A stretch of 64,000 nt of DNA from Photobacterium lipolyticum. GTDB lineage: Bacteria; Pseudomonadota; Gammaproteobacteria; Enterobacterales; Vibrionaceae. The first letter of the stretch is position 1; each line of letters begins with the position of its first letter. Under the pieces are notes generated by a model. That model was not told the DNA's origin. It did no database searches and worked only from the letters and a program-made list of their open reading frames with translations. The position numbers and the translations under genes were made by a program. Positions 17,883 to 26,882 of this stretch are shown piece after piece. The DNA lies in NCBI RefSeq assembly GCF_003026475.1, contig NZ_PYMC01000016.1, positions 39,376 to 103,375 of the forward strand, in the 5' to 3' direction.

Positions 17883-18677
17883 ATGAATAAAGTCAGTCAT
17901 CGAAAAAGCAGCATTGATGACATCAACCTGATTGATGCCCATTACCAGAGCTTTTCTTTCAAACGCCACTACCACCTCGATTACCATTTCGGCTTAATCA
18001 CCCATGGCCAACAACAGTATTTCTATAACGGTGCAAAGCATGTCGCAGGTGCCGGGCAAATAGTGATCATGCCACCGGATGAAATCCATGATGGGCAGCC
18101 GAAAGAAATGGCGGGCTATCAGGTAAAGATCTTCAGTATTACGCCAGACTGGCTTGCTCAGCATACTCAAGACGTCTCAGGGAAAAACCAATTTTGTTTT
18201 CCACAGAACAATATTGCCGATAACACGCTATTCCAGCAGCTGACTCAACTTCACTGCCAATTAGATAACCCTTTAGTCTCTCAACTCGCAAAAGACAGTC
18301 TGCCGATCGAGTATTTCTCGCACTTGCTGACCCACTACGGCAAAGTCAGGGAGCAACCCGTCACGAAACTGGGGAGCAAAGATTTACGCCAGCTACGTGA
18401 TTATTTTATGGCGCATCTCGACCAGAAAGTCAGCCTCGATAACCTGGCGGCCTTGTGCAATCTCAGTTCATCGCAACTGTTGCGTCAATTTAAGAAAGCC
18501 ACAGGCATTACACCTTATGCATGGTTAGCTAGATTGCGTTTAGAACATGCCATGGCACTACTTAAAGCCGGCTTTAGCAGCACCGAAGTTGCCTATCATG
18601 TCGGCTTCTACGATCAGGCTCACTTTGCCAATACCTTCAAACACACCTTCGGCCTTGCACCATCGCAAATCAAATAG
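17883..18677 (+). CDS. AraC-family transcriptional regulator
   Basis: A 264-residue regulator with an N-terminal cupin-type sensing domain (YHLDYHFGLITHGQQQYFYNG) and a C-terminal double helix-turn-helix (VSLDNLAALCNLSSSQLLRQFKKATG and the second HTH ending VGFYDQAHFANTFKHTFG). The ATG at 17883 is used; a TTG at 17871 is also in frame and neither has a strong ribosome site. It is followed 128 bp later by a LysE exporter. The AraC-LysE arrangement suggests that it controls the exporter in response to an amino acid or related solute, by inference. Confidence 0.9.
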   Translation: MNKVSHRKSSIDDINLIDAHYQSFSFKRHYHLDYHFGLITHGQQQYFYNGAKHVAGAGQIVIMPPDEIHDGQPKEMAGYQVKIFSITPDWLAQHTQDVSGKNQFCFPQNNIADNTLFQQLTQLHCQLDNPLVSQLAKDSLPIEYFSHLLTHYGKVREQPVTKLGSKDLRQLRDYFMAHLDQKVSLDNLAALCNLSSSQLLRQFKKATGITPYAWLARLRLEHAMALLKAGFSSTEVAYHVGFYDQAHFANTFKHTFGLAPSQIK

Positions 18678-18805
18678 CGCACGCCATGAGATATTTCGCT
18701 CCCTGTCATTTTTTTACAAGCCACCACTTCCCGCATCCGTCATGCTACATGACATAAAGCCATACCTGCCGTTACACCATAGAAAATTAAGTACAGCGAG
18801 TCACT

Positions 18806-19462
18806 ATGAACGAAATCACGACACTACTAACCCTGCTTACCGTCCATGTTATAGCCTTAATGAGTCCGGGACCGGATTTCGCCTTGGTGGTACAAAATGC
18901 CGGTCGCTATGGCCGGCAAACCGGTATTTCCATAGCCCTTGGGTTATCGTTGGGGATTTTGCTCCATTCCATTTTAAGCCTGACCGGTGCCAGCCTGTTG
19001 ATCCACCAGCAACCAATGCTGTTTGCGACCCTGCAAGCCGCAGGCGGATGCTACTTGCTGTGGTTAGGGATTGGTGCGGTCAAAGGCGTACTGCTACCGA
19101 TATTGCGTCCGGCTTCCAGCCCCCTGAAAACGGCAACACCACTGCGGGTGATTGCCAACCGTAAACAAGCACTGGCCAAAGGCTTTACCACCAACATTCT
19201 CAATCCGAAAGCGCTGGTTTTTTTCCTCAGCCTGCTCTCGACCCTGGTGCCGGTTGATATGTCGTTCGGCGGTAAAGTAACGGCCATTGCGATTTTGTGG
19301 GTTACGTCATTTTCATGGTTCGCAATGCTTGCATGGCTACTGACCGGCAAACGCCTGCAGAAAAAAATACAGCAATGGACCCCCTGCATCGACGGGATCT
19401 GTGGCGTGCTGTTTGTCACTATCGGCAGTATGATCCTGTTCAATCTAATCCAGCAACCGTAA
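18806..19462 (+). CDS. LysE/RhtB-family amino-acid exporter
   Basis: A 218-residue membrane protein with six hydrophobic segments and the family signature MSPGPDFALVVQNAGRYGRQTG near the N-terminus, followed by GGCYLLWLGIGAVKG and the NPKALVFFLSLL segment. Members export amino acids such as lysine, threonine or homoserine; the substrate here is unknown. It lies directly after the AraC regulator and is convergent with uvrD. Confidence 0.9.
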   Translation: MNEITTLLTLLTVHVIALMSPGPDFALVVQNAGRYGRQTGISIALGLSLGILLHSILSLTGASLLIHQQPMLFATLQAAGGCYLLWLGIGAVKGVLLPILRPASSPLKTATPLRVIANRKQALAKGFTTNILNPKALVFFLSLLSTLVPVDMSFGGKVTAIAILWVTSFSWFAMLAWLLTGKRLQKKIQQWTPCIDGICGVLFVTIGSMILFNLIQQP

Positions 19463-19479
19463 ATACCCACGAATCAAAA

Positions 19480-19522
19480 GAACAAAGCCCCTCTCATACT
19501 GACTGGCAGTACGGGAGGGGCT
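19480..19522 (-). terminator. Terminator of uvrD
   Basis: AGCCCCTC / GAGGGGCT stem with a 21-nt loop that can pair further; the minus strand continues TTTGTTCTTTT. It may weakly serve the LysE gene as well. Confidence 0.7.
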
Positions 19523-19551
19523 GTTTAAAGCAGTGACTTGCGCCTTGATTG

Positions 19552-21723
19552 TTACATCGGCTGTAGCTTAGCGTACTGAGTGACCAGCCATTTGATCCCT
19601 TCACCGTTAAAGGCAACCTGTACCCGGCTCTGGGCACCGCTACCTTCAAAGTTAATGATGGTACCTTCACCAAACTTGGTATGCTGTACCCGCTGGCCTA
19701 AGCTGAATCCGGTCTGGTTGAAATTGTCATTGACCTGGGTCTGGCTGAACCGGCCGCTGCTGGCAGGACGCGACACCTGCGCTTTCATCCGCACCTCTTC
19801 AACATACTCCGTCGGAATTTCACGAATAAAACGCGATGGCTTATGAAAGTTATCTTTACCGTAGAGACGGCGCATTTCCGCGTAGGTGATGTAGAGTTTC
19901 TGCATCGCACGGGTCATGCCTACGTAACACAAACGGCGCTCCTCTTCTAAACGGCCCACTTCTTCGGTGGTACGCGAGCTCGGGAACATCCCCTCTTCCA
20001 CACCGACCATAAAGACAACCGGGAATTCCAGCCCCTTGGCACTGTGCATGGTCATCAACTGCACGGCATCTTCAAAGTCATCAGCCTGGCCTTCACCGGC
20101 CTCTAATGCCGCATGTGACAGGAACGCTGACAGCGGACTCATCTCTTCCGCTTCTTCCGGCACTTCAAACTGACGCGTAGCCGTCACCAGCTCTTCCAGG
20201 TTTTCAATACGCGCCTGGGCTTTTTCACCTTTTTCTTGTTCATACATCGCCCGCAGACCCGAATTGTGGATCACGGCATCCGTTTGCTGAAATAACGGCA
20301 ATTCACACGTGTCGTCTTCCAGCGCATTGATCAGCTCGATAAAGCGACGGAGTGAGTTTGCAGCCCGCCCCGCCAGCACCTGCTCTTCGAGCAGGGCAAT
20401 ACTCGCCTGCCACATCGTCGCCCCGCGATCACGCGCGGCCAGGCGAATGGTTTCCAATGTACGATCGCCCAAACCACGGGTTGGGGTATTCACCACCCGC
20501 TCAAACGAGGCATCGTCATTACGATTCGCCGTCAAACGTAAGTAAGCCAGTGAATCTTTGATTTCCTGACGTTCGAAGAAACGCATGCCGCCATAAATTC
20601 GGTACGGCAACCCCGCTTGAATTAACGCTTCTTCCAGTACGCGTGACTGGGCATTGCTCCGGTATAAAAAGGCCGTTTCATTCAACATACCGCCTTTCTC
20701 GCGCCACTCTTTAATTTTACCGACTGCAAAGCGGGCTTCATCCAGCTCATTGAATGCCGAGTAAAGTGAAATCAGCTCACCTTCTGCACCTTCCGTCCAT
20801 AAGTTCTTGCCCATCCGCTCGTTGTTATTGGCAATAAGCTCATTGGCCGCATTTAGGATGTTGCCCGTCGAGCGGTAGTTCTGTTCAAGGAAGATCGAAG
20901 AGGCGTTGGTGAAATCACGCAGAAAACGCTGGATGTTCTCGACCTGAGCGCCTCGCCAGCCGTAAATCGACTGATCATCATCGCCCACGATCATGACACT
21001 GCAATCAGGCCCCGCCATCAGGCGCAGCCAGGCAAACTGAATGTTGTTGGTATCCTGAAACTCATCGACCAGTATATGTTTAAAGCGCGCCTGATAATGC
21101 TCACGAATGTGCTTGTTATCGCGTACTAACTCAAAGGCACGCAGCAGCAGCTCGGCAAAATCAACCAGCCCGGCACGATCACACGCTTCCTGATACGCGG
21201 TATACACTCGCAGCCAGGTTTTTTCCACCGGATCGCTAAACGTCTCGATGTTGGCCGGGCGCAGCCCTTCATCTTTTTTGCCATTGATGTACCAGGCTGC
21301 CTGACGCGCCGGCCAGTGCTTTTCATCCAGGTTCTGCGCCTTGATCAAACGGCGCAGCAAGCGCATCTGATCGTCCGAGTCGAGAATATTGAAATCGTCC
21401 GGCAGCCGGGCATCCAAATAATGGGCCCGCAGCATGCGGTGACACAGACCGTGGAAGGTGCCGTTCCACATGCCGGCTGAAGAGCCCTGCATCAGTTCAT
21501 TGATGCGCCCGCGCATTTCAGCAGCCGCTTTGTTGGTGAACGTCACCGACATGATTGAATAAGGCGATGCCTGCTCAATCTGCATTAACCATGCAATGCG
21601 ATGGACGAGCACACGGGTTTTGCCACTGCCAGCACCCGCCAGCACGAGGTGGTTACCCAGCGGCGCGGCCACCGCTTCTCTTTGTTTGTCATTGAGGCCA
21701 TCTAACAGGAGTGAAACGTCCAT
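19552..21723 (-). CDS. uvrD: DNA helicase II UvrD
   Basis: A 723-residue superfamily 1A helicase for nucleotide-excision and mismatch repair. Walker A AGAGSGKT (29-36), Walker B/motif II VDEFQDTN, motif III GDDDQSIYGWRGA, motif IV LEQNYRST, motif V TMHSAKGLEFPVVF and motif VI VGMTRAMQKL are all visible. The C-terminal tail ends with the FGEGTIINFEGSGAQSRVQVAF module used for RNA polymerase contact in E. coli. Length agrees with E. coli (720). A LexA-like box lies 8 bp upstream of the start, consistent with SOS induction. Confidence 0.98.
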   Translation of the reverse strand: MDVSLLLDGLNDKQREAVAAPLGNHLVLAGAGSGKTRVLVHRIAWLMQIEQASPYSIMSVTFTNKAAAEMRGRINELMQGSSAGMWNGTFHGLCHRMLRAHYLDARLPDDFNILDSDDQMRLLRRLIKAQNLDEKHWPARQAAWYINGKKDEGLRPANIETFSDPVEKTWLRVYTAYQEACDRAGLVDFAELLLRAFELVRDNKHIREHYQARFKHILVDEFQDTNNIQFAWLRLMAGPDCSVMIVGDDDQSIYGWRGAQVENIQRFLRDFTNASSIFLEQNYRSTGNILNAANELIANNNERMGKNLWTEGAEGELISLYSAFNELDEARFAVGKIKEWREKGGMLNETAFLYRSNAQSRVLEEALIQAGLPYRIYGGMRFFERQEIKDSLAYLRLTANRNDDASFERVVNTPTRGLGDRTLETIRLAARDRGATMWQASIALLEEQVLAGRAANSLRRFIELINALEDDTCELPLFQQTDAVIHNSGLRAMYEQEKGEKAQARIENLEELVTATRQFEVPEEAEEMSPLSAFLSHAALEAGEGQADDFEDAVQLMTMHSAKGLEFPVVFMVGVEEGMFPSSRTTEEVGRLEEERRLCYVGMTRAMQKLYITYAEMRRLYGKDNFHKPSRFIREIPTEYVEEVRMKAQVSRPASSGRFSQTQVNDNFNQTGFSLGQRVQHTKFGEGTIINFEGSGAQSRVQVAFNGEGIKWLVTQYAKLQPM

Positions 21724-21730
21724 CGCTATC

Positions 21731-21750
21731 TACTGGTTATTTATACAATG
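21731..21750. promoter_or_regulatory. LexA-like (SOS) box upstream of uvrD
   Basis: TACTGGTTATTTATACAATG matches the 20-bp gammaproteobacterial SOS consensus TACTGTATATATATACAGTA at 15 positions; the second half ends CAA rather than CAG. uvrD is LexA-controlled in E. coli. Confidence 0.5.
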
Positions 21751-21758
21751 GTGATGAT

Positions 21759-21816
21759 TATACCCAAATCACCTCAAGATGCGAAACTCTGCAGATTGAG
21801 GCGGTTTGGCGAGATA
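21759..21816 (+). repeat. TATACCCAAA intergenic repeat, copy B (full hairpin)
   Basis: The first 26 bases differ from copy A at one position. A second arm, TTGAGGCGGTTTGG, is the complement of the CCAAATCACCTCAA arm except for two positions, so the unit forms an imperfect hairpin. The rest of the 330-bp uvrD-buf spacer (to 22053) shows no gene. Confidence 0.7.
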
Positions 21817-22053
21817 CCCGCTCATTTCACAATGCTTCGAGAACGCTACCGCGACTCTCTGCCTTGCCGTTTTTCTTTTTGTTCTATGCTTGATCGAGCC
21901 ACATTGTTAAGTGATGCGGGTAAAAGTTAAAGAAAAGTGAAATTAATTACCTTCTTAACCTTTCTTATGTTCCGAGAACACTTATCAAGTGCTATCCAAA
22001 ACGAAAGGAAACGTTGCTAAACACAGCAATCGTCAGCGTATTAACGAGGAATC

Positions 22054-22320
22054 ATGATGAAAAAGACTAACATTGCCGTAGCCACTGCTTTCACCGGCCT
22101 ACTTGCACTAGGCGGTACGGCTTTAACCACGACCACCGCCGTCGCGGCAGAAGAAAAAGAGAAGTGCTACGGGGTTGTAAAAGCCGGTAAAAACGACTGT
22201 GCAACGAAGACCGGCTCCTGTGCCGGCACGGCTAAATCTGATGCCCAGAAAGATGCCTTCCTCATGGTGCCGAAAGGGCTGTGTGACCGTTTGGCGGGCG
22301 GTTCAACAGAGTCGAAATAA
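22054..22320 (+). CDS. bufA1: DUF2282 bufferin-type RiPP precursor (BufA1 family)
   Basis: An 88-residue precursor with an N-terminal Sec-type signal sequence (about 1-32, ending AVAA) and a mature part with four cysteines, C38, C49, C56 and C77, in the contexts [22 protein letters not shown] and GLCDRL. This pattern is that of DUF2282 bufferins, copper-binding peptides whose cysteine-containing segments are modified by a DUF692 enzyme and act in the periplasm. GAGGA lies 5 bp before the first of two adjacent ATGs. The stop overlaps the next gene by one base (TAATG). First gene of the four-gene unit. Confidence 0.9.
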   Translation: MMKKTNIAVATAFTGLLALGGTALTTTTAVAAEEKEKCYGVVKAGKNDCATKTGSCAGTAKSDAQKDAFLMVPKGLCDRLAGGSTESK

Positions 22321-23183
22321 TGTTGAGCTTGCTAACACAACAGCAGATGGTTGGGGTGGGCTTACGCTCTCCCCACGTATCTCAAGTCATCGCGCAGCGG
22401 CCTGATATCGGGTGGCTCGAAATTCACAGTGAAAACTACTTCTCGCCGGCATCGCTCGCCCGGCAGCAGTTACGTCAGGTTGCCGACCACTACCCGATCA
22501 GCTGCCATGGTATCGGACTCTCTTTAGGGTCGGCCGATCCGTTAAATCGCGAGCACCTGATACAGCTAAAGCAGCTGGTGGATGAGATTAATCCTATTGC
22601 GGTGTCTGATCACCTCAGCTGGAGCTCTGTCGACGGCCAGTTTTTTAACGACCTGCTGCCTCTGCCCTATACCGAAGAGGCGCTGGATAATTTTTGCCGC
22701 AAAGTCGATCAGGTACAGAGTTTTCTCGGCCGCCAGTTTCTGGTAGAAAACCCTTCCAGCTATCTCAGCTTTCAACATTCTGCGATGCCTGAGTGGGAGT
22801 TTTTACATCAGGTACAACAACGCACCAAGTGCGGATTGCTGTTAGATCTCAACAATATTTATGTCAGTGCCTTTAACCATGGCTTTGACTGTAACCACTA
22901 TCTCGCCGCTCTCGATCCGTCTGCGGTGAAAGAAATCCATCTCGCCGGCTTTACCGTCAAGCAATTTGCTGACGGAGAGATCTGGATAGATACCCACAGT
23001 AAGCCCGTCAGTCAGCCGGTCTGGCAACTGTATCGCCAATGGGTGCAACAGCACGGAGCCGTACCCACCCTGATTGAATGGGATGCAGAGATTCCCGAAC
23101 TGGCGGTGTTATTGGCAGAAGCTGATAAGGCCAACACGATTCTGATGCAGGAGACACCGCATGGCCAAATTACCCTCCCATAA
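22320..23183 (+). CDS. bufB: DUF692 multinuclear iron RiPP-modifying enzyme (BufB/MbnB-like)
   Basis: A 287-residue TIM-barrel protein of the MbnB/TglH/ChrH family, which uses two or three iron ions and oxygen to rearrange peptide cysteines. Metal-ligand motifs are visible: EIHSENY (residues 34-40), ISCHGIGLS, VSDHLSW, LVENPSSYL, LLDLNNIYVS, KEIHLAGF and LIEWDAEIP. It is translationally coupled to the precursor and overlaps the DUF2063 gene by 23 bp. The substrate is inferred to be the upstream DUF2282 peptide, as in bufferin and Haemophilus Hvf systems. Confidence 0.93.
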   Translation: MLSLLTQQQMVGVGLRSPHVSQVIAQRPDIGWLEIHSENYFSPASLARQQLRQVADHYPISCHGIGLSLGSADPLNREHLIQLKQLVDEINPIAVSDHLSWSSVDGQFFNDLLPLPYTEEALDNFCRKVDQVQSFLGRQFLVENPSSYLSFQHSAMPEWEFLHQVQQRTKCGLLLDLNNIYVSAFNHGFDCNHYLAALDPSAVKEIHLAGFTVKQFADGEIWIDTHSKPVSQPVWQLYRQWVQQHGAVPTLIEWDAEIPELAVLLAEADKANTILMQETPHGQITLP

Positions 23184-23994
23184 TGGCTCTCTGCATCAAC
23201 TGCAACAAGCGTTTGCCGAGGCGCTCCATTATCAGCCCAGTGACCTCAGCGAGCAGATTGCCCGCGGACCGTTTAAGGCTGAGCAATTGATCCAGATCTA
23301 TCGCAATAATTTTATTATCGGCCTGTCGGAAGTCTTAGAGGCAACCTATCCCGGAGTGAAAGCGGTAGTGGGCGATGAATGCTTCAGCCAGCTGGCACGC
23401 CAGCACATCCTGTCTCACCCTCTGCGACAGGGTGATGTCAGCCATTATGGCGAGGGATTGGCCGACACCATCAGCGACGCCGCCGAATTAAGCCAGGCCG
23501 TGCCTTACCTGGCCGATTTGGCCCGGCTTGAATGGTACGTTGACCGCGTCGCCTGCCAGCCGGTGATTAACCCTCGGTTTCCTTTGCACAAACTGCAGGG
23601 CTTAGCGGAAGACGATTTTCCGGCGTTACAGTTTGAAGTCCCGCAACCGACCCTGTGCCTCGATTCAGGCTTCGCGGTCGTCACCCTGTGGCAGATGATC
23701 GCCGATGATAATTTTGCAGATTTCGATATCAACCAGCCAGAATCGGCAGTGATCCAGCATCGTCCGGATCAGATCCTGGTGATGAACACCAATCAGGCTG
23801 CTACCGCATTAATAGCCCTGAGCCAGCAGCAACAGAGCCTCAGTGCAGCCAGTGACGCTATGCTATTGATGTTAGGTGAACTGGTGCAGCGGCATATTTT
23901 TTCAGACGTTAGTATCAATTCAGAGCGTACTGATAAAAAGAGTACCGCTTTAAATAGTGCCGATCGGGATCATGCGCCACAGGGAGAGAAATGA
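23161..23994 (+). CDS. bufC: DUF2063 partner protein of the DUF692 enzyme (BufC/HvfC)
   Basis: A 277-residue protein with a DUF2063 N-terminal domain (about 10-100; IYRNNFIIGLSEVLEATYPGV is the diagnostic helix pair) and a less conserved C-terminal half. In related systems this protein binds the precursor and the DUF692 enzyme and is needed for modification. Its ATG lies inside the end of bufB and its stop overlaps the next ATG (ATGA), so all four genes are tightly coupled. The last 30 residues are polar and look disordered. Confidence 0.9.
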   Translation: MAKLPSHNGSLHQLQQAFAEALHYQPSDLSEQIARGPFKAEQLIQIYRNNFIIGLSEVLEATYPGVKAVVGDECFSQLARQHILSHPLRQGDVSHYGEGLADTISDAAELSQAVPYLADLARLEWYVDRVACQPVINPRFPLHKLQGLAEDDFPALQFEVPQPTLCLDSGFAVVTLWQMIADDNFADFDINQPESAVIQHRPDQILVMNTNQAATALIALSQQQQSLSAASDAMLLMLGELVQRHIFSDVSINSERTDKKSTALNSADRDHAPQGEK

Positions 23995-24449
23995 TGCTGA
24001 ATTTCATTAAACAGATCGACGGTATCGGCCAGCGTATCGCAGAGCCTTTCATTCCGTTTTTATTGTTATTTACGCGTTTGTGGGTAGCCTGGGTATTCTT
24101 TAAATCCGGCATGGTGAAATATTCCAGCTGGGACAGCACCTTATATTTGTTTGAGTATGAATATCAGGTACCGCTGCTACCCTGGCAGATTGCCGCGTAT
24201 ATGGGCACGGCAGCAGAGCTGATCTTACCCGTCTTTCTCGCCCTGGGATTGTTTACCCGCCCGATGGCACTGGTGCTGTTTGTGTTCAATATTACCGCCG
24301 TGGCCTCTTACCCGTTGCTGTGGGAAAAAGGCTTCTATGACCATCAGCTGTGGGGCATGATGATACTGGTTAATGTGTTCTGGGGAGCCGGGCTGTTCTC
24401 GGTCGATCGGCTCATCGGCGGCGAGCCGAAGCCCAGCCAGATCCAGTAA
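23991..24449 (+). CDS. bufD: DoxX-family membrane protein of the buf operon (BufD)
   Basis: A 152-residue protein with four hydrophobic segments and DoxX-family features (PFLLLFTRLWVAWVFFKSGMVK and LFTRPMALVLFVFNITAVASY). DoxX proteins commonly close DUF2282-DUF692-DUF2063 operons; the role is not established but may concern membrane redox or the export/delivery step. Start and stop codons overlap with bufC (ATGATG). No sigma factor or anti-sigma gene, which accompanies some buf operons, is adjacent here. Confidence 0.88.
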   Translation: MMLNFIKQIDGIGQRIAEPFIPFLLLFTRLWVAWVFFKSGMVKYSSWDSTLYLFEYEYQVPLLPWQIAAYMGTAAELILPVFLALGLFTRPMALVLFVFNITAVASYPLLWEKGFYDHQLWGMMILVNVFWGAGLFSVDRLIGGEPKPSQIQ

Positions 24450-24451
24450 CA

Positions 24452-24500
24452 TATACCCAGTTTTTGATCCCCCCTCAAGAGACGAGATTCAACGCTTTTC
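24452..24500 (+). repeat. Possible degenerate third copy of the TATACCCAAA repeat
   Basis: TATACCCAGTTTTTGATCCC followed by CCCTCAAGAGACGAGATTC resembles the repeat at 16638 and 21759 at both ends but the middle has diverged. Confidence 0.35.
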
Positions 24501-24537
24501 TGGATATTCAATGTGAGATCAATGTGTGCAGGAGCCG

Positions 24538-25254
24538 TCAGATCAAATCAAGCAGACGCTTCAACTGACAAATTTCAACATCCGGCAGACAACGGATTTT
24601 GGGTTCGTTATTTAGCTGACGCCCCTGATCGTTATACCAGCAAGCTTGAAAGCCATTTTGCTTCGCACCAGCAACATCGGTGACCAAGTGATCGCCCACG
24701 TGCAAGATCTGCGGTGGTGACAGCCCGAGCAATGCTGAGGCCTGAGCAAACATATCCGGCTCCGGCTTGGCTAAACCGTCACGCCCCGCCACCAGCACCC
24801 GAGAAAAATACTGACCTAAGCCAATTTTATCTGCATCAACATTACCATTGGTGATCGCCAGCAAAGGAACTTGCTGTGCCAGCCGGGTCAGTACGCGATG
24901 GGTTTCCTCTGGAACGTCAATCTGATTACGAACGGTCAGTACCACGTCAATACCATGCTGCGCGGCCTGCTCTGCCCGGCGTTCAAGATATCCTAACTGC
25001 ATCAACCCGATTTTCAGCAGCTGGTGACGCCATAAGGTGACGTTGTGTTTCAGCATAGGATCGGCTTGCGCCAAGCGATGCTTGAGTGCTGTCCAATCTT
25101 GCTTGCTGACACTATGACTACAGGGATGGTACTCCGCCAGCCAGTCATGCATTGCCTGCTCGGCACGCCGGATCACCGGACCGTTATCATACAAGGTATC
25201 ATCTAAATCAAACGTCAGTGCTTTCACTGGCTGGAGGTTTCGGTAGAACTGCAT
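24538..25254 (-). CDS. yigB: HAD-family phosphatase YigB
   Basis: A 238-residue haloacid-dehalogenase hydrolase. Motif I is FDLDDTLYDN, motif II ITNGN, motif III around KPEPDMF, and motif IV HVGDHLVTDV. E. coli YigB dephosphorylates FMN and the riboflavin precursor 5-amino-6-(5-phosphoribitylamino)uracil. The neighbourhood xerC-yigB (and uvrD nearby) is the same as in E. coli. It starts 15 bp after the xerC stop and is the last gene of the lptM-lysA-dapF-DUF484-xerC-yigB unit. Confidence 0.9.
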   Translation of the reverse strand: MQFYRNLQPVKALTFDLDDTLYDNGPVIRRAEQAMHDWLAEYHPCSHSVSKQDWTALKHRLAQADPMLKHNVTLWRHQLLKIGLMQLGYLERRAEQAAQHGIDVVLTVRNQIDVPEETHRVLTRLAQQVPLLAITNGNVDADKIGLGQYFSRVLVAGRDGLAKPEPDMFAQASALLGLSPPQILHVGDHLVTDVAGAKQNGFQACWYNDQGRQLNNEPKIRCLPDVEICQLKRLLDLI

Positions 25255-25269
25255 CAGCTTCCTCTGTCA

Positions 25270-26184
25270 CTAGCGCTTACCGCGTTTCGCGCGTGGATGT
25301 GCCTCATCATACACTTTTGCTAAGTGCTGAAAGTCGAGGTGGGTATAAATTTGGGTGGTCGACAGGTTGGCGTGGCCCAGCAACTCCTGCACCGCACGTA
25401 AATCACCACTGGACTCGAGCATATGGGTGGCAAAACTATGGCGCAGTTTGTGCGGGTTAATATGACTGGAAACCGCCTGCTTTTGCCCCCACTCCGCCAT
25501 CCGCTTCTGCACGTTGCGGGTAGAAATGCGATTACCCAGCTTAGACACAAACAGGCCGGGCTCATCAGCTGCCGCCAGGCTTCCGCGCACTTTGAGCCAA
25601 TTCGCCACCCACTCGCGGGCTAAGCCCGCAAACGGGACAATGCGCTCTTTATCCCCTTTACCGATAACGCGAATATCACCTTTGCTCAGACTGATATCAC
25701 GGATATCAAGATTAACCAGCTCCGCCAGACGTAGCCCGGCTCCATACATCAGCTCCATCATTGCCCGATCGCGGATCGACAGCGGATCATCTTCATTAAC
25801 GCTGAGCAGCTGATCCATCTCGTCGACATCAAGGTTCTTCGGCAGCGGACGGGCTTTACGTGGTGCCGCCACCCCTTTTGCCGGGTTAGCTTTCAATACT
25901 TTCTGCCGAACCAGATAATCAAAAAAACTGCGCAACGAAGATAATCGCATCGACAGGCTACTGGCTTTCAGGCCATCACGCATGCCTTTACTGGCCACCT
26001 GACGTACCCATCCCGCATCGACGGTTTGCCAGTCACTGACACCCAGCTCGACCAGTTGCTCAGCGATAGTGGTTAGCTGACGCTTGTAGTTATTCTGGGT
26101 ATGTAAACTCAGCTCACGTTCGCTGCGCAAGTATTCATAAAAACGCTGCAACGGTTTTTCTAAACTGGCTGGCAAGCTACTCAA
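25270..26184 (-). CDS. xerC: Site-specific tyrosine recombinase XerC
   Basis: A 304-residue recombinase that, with XerD, resolves chromosome dimers at dif. The SAM-like N-terminal domain covers about residues 8-95 and the catalytic domain about 115-295, with the Arg in [20 protein letters not shown], and the HxxxY end [14 protein letters not shown] carrying the nucleophilic tyrosine. Its start overlaps the DUF484 stop by 4 bp (ATGA). Order and overlap match the E. coli dapF-yigA-xerC-yigB operon. Confidence 0.96.
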   Translation of the reverse strand: MSSLPASLEKPLQRFYEYLRSERELSLHTQNNYKRQLTTIAEQLVELGVSDWQTVDAGWVRQVASKGMRDGLKASSLSMRLSSLRSFFDYLVRQKVLKANPAKGVAAPRKARPLPKNLDVDEMDQLLSVNEDDPLSIRDRAMMELMYGAGLRLAELVNLDIRDISLSKGDIRVIGKGDKERIVPFAGLAREWVANWLKVRGSLAAADEPGLFVSKLGNRISTRNVQKRMAEWGQKQAVSSHINPHKLRHSFATHMLESSGDLRAVQELLGHANLSTTQIYTHLDFQHLAKVYDEAHPRAKRGKR

Positions 26185-26882
26185 TCAATCACCACTCGGG
26201 TGTATTCCCAATGGTGAATTAAACGCGTCAGGATCCCCCCTAACTGTTCAACAAACAAGGTATCCATATCCGGCTGAAAATGGCCGCCATCAGGACAGGC
26301 AAAACTCAGCACCCCAATCTGATGATTTATCCCCAAAGGCAACACCACAAAAGAGCCCAGCTGAGGGGGCTGTTCGAACAACAGCTCGCTTTCAGGTTTG
26401 CGCAGGCGGCCAAGATACACCGGACGGTGCGACAAACGGGACACGCGAAAGCTCTCAAACACTTTCCGGTCTAAAAATAGCTGCGGATCCTGACTTTCAA
26501 ACAAACGCAGGCTGAACTCAAGCTGCAGTTGCTCACTCAGCTCACCCAGCACGCCCAGAGCCTGATAAATATTATGAGTCTGAAAAAGCTGTTGCTGAGC
26601 TTTTGAAAATACCGCGAATAGCTCACTGTTTTTTGTCGCCAGTGACACTAAATTCGCAATATTGCCTTCTAAATCATGAACCCGGTGGCGCAGTCTGTCG
26701 AGTTGCACCTCGACCAGAGAAACGGCGCCGCGCTCGCTGTGTGGAATACGTAATTGCGTCAACAAATCAGGCTGGCGGGCAAAAAAATCGAGGTTACTGA
26801 GCAAGTAGTCAGCCACCACGTCATCATTCAACGGAATGTCTGTCGCGACGGGCAATTCACCCAGTAGTGATACATCGGTCAT
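26181..26882 (-). CDS. DUF484-family protein (YigA-like)
   Basis: A 233-residue protein with an N-terminal helical region ([22 protein letters not shown] and a coiled-coil [21 protein letters not shown]) and a C-terminal GAF-like domain. It matches DUF484, the family of E. coli YigA. Function is unknown. It overlaps both dapF and xerC by 4 bp, so it is translated as part of that operon. Confidence 0.88.
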   Translation of the reverse strand: MTDVSLLGELPVATDIPLNDDVVADYLLSNLDFFARQPDLLTQLRIPHSERGAVSLVEVQLDRLRHRVHDLEGNIANLVSLATKNSELFAVFSKAQQQLFQTHNIYQALGVLGELSEQLQLEFSLRLFESQDPQLFLDRKVFESFRVSRLSHRPVYLGRLRKPESELLFEQPPQLGSFVVLPLGINHQIGVLSFACPDGGHFQPDMDTLFVEQLGGILTRLIHHWEYTRVVID

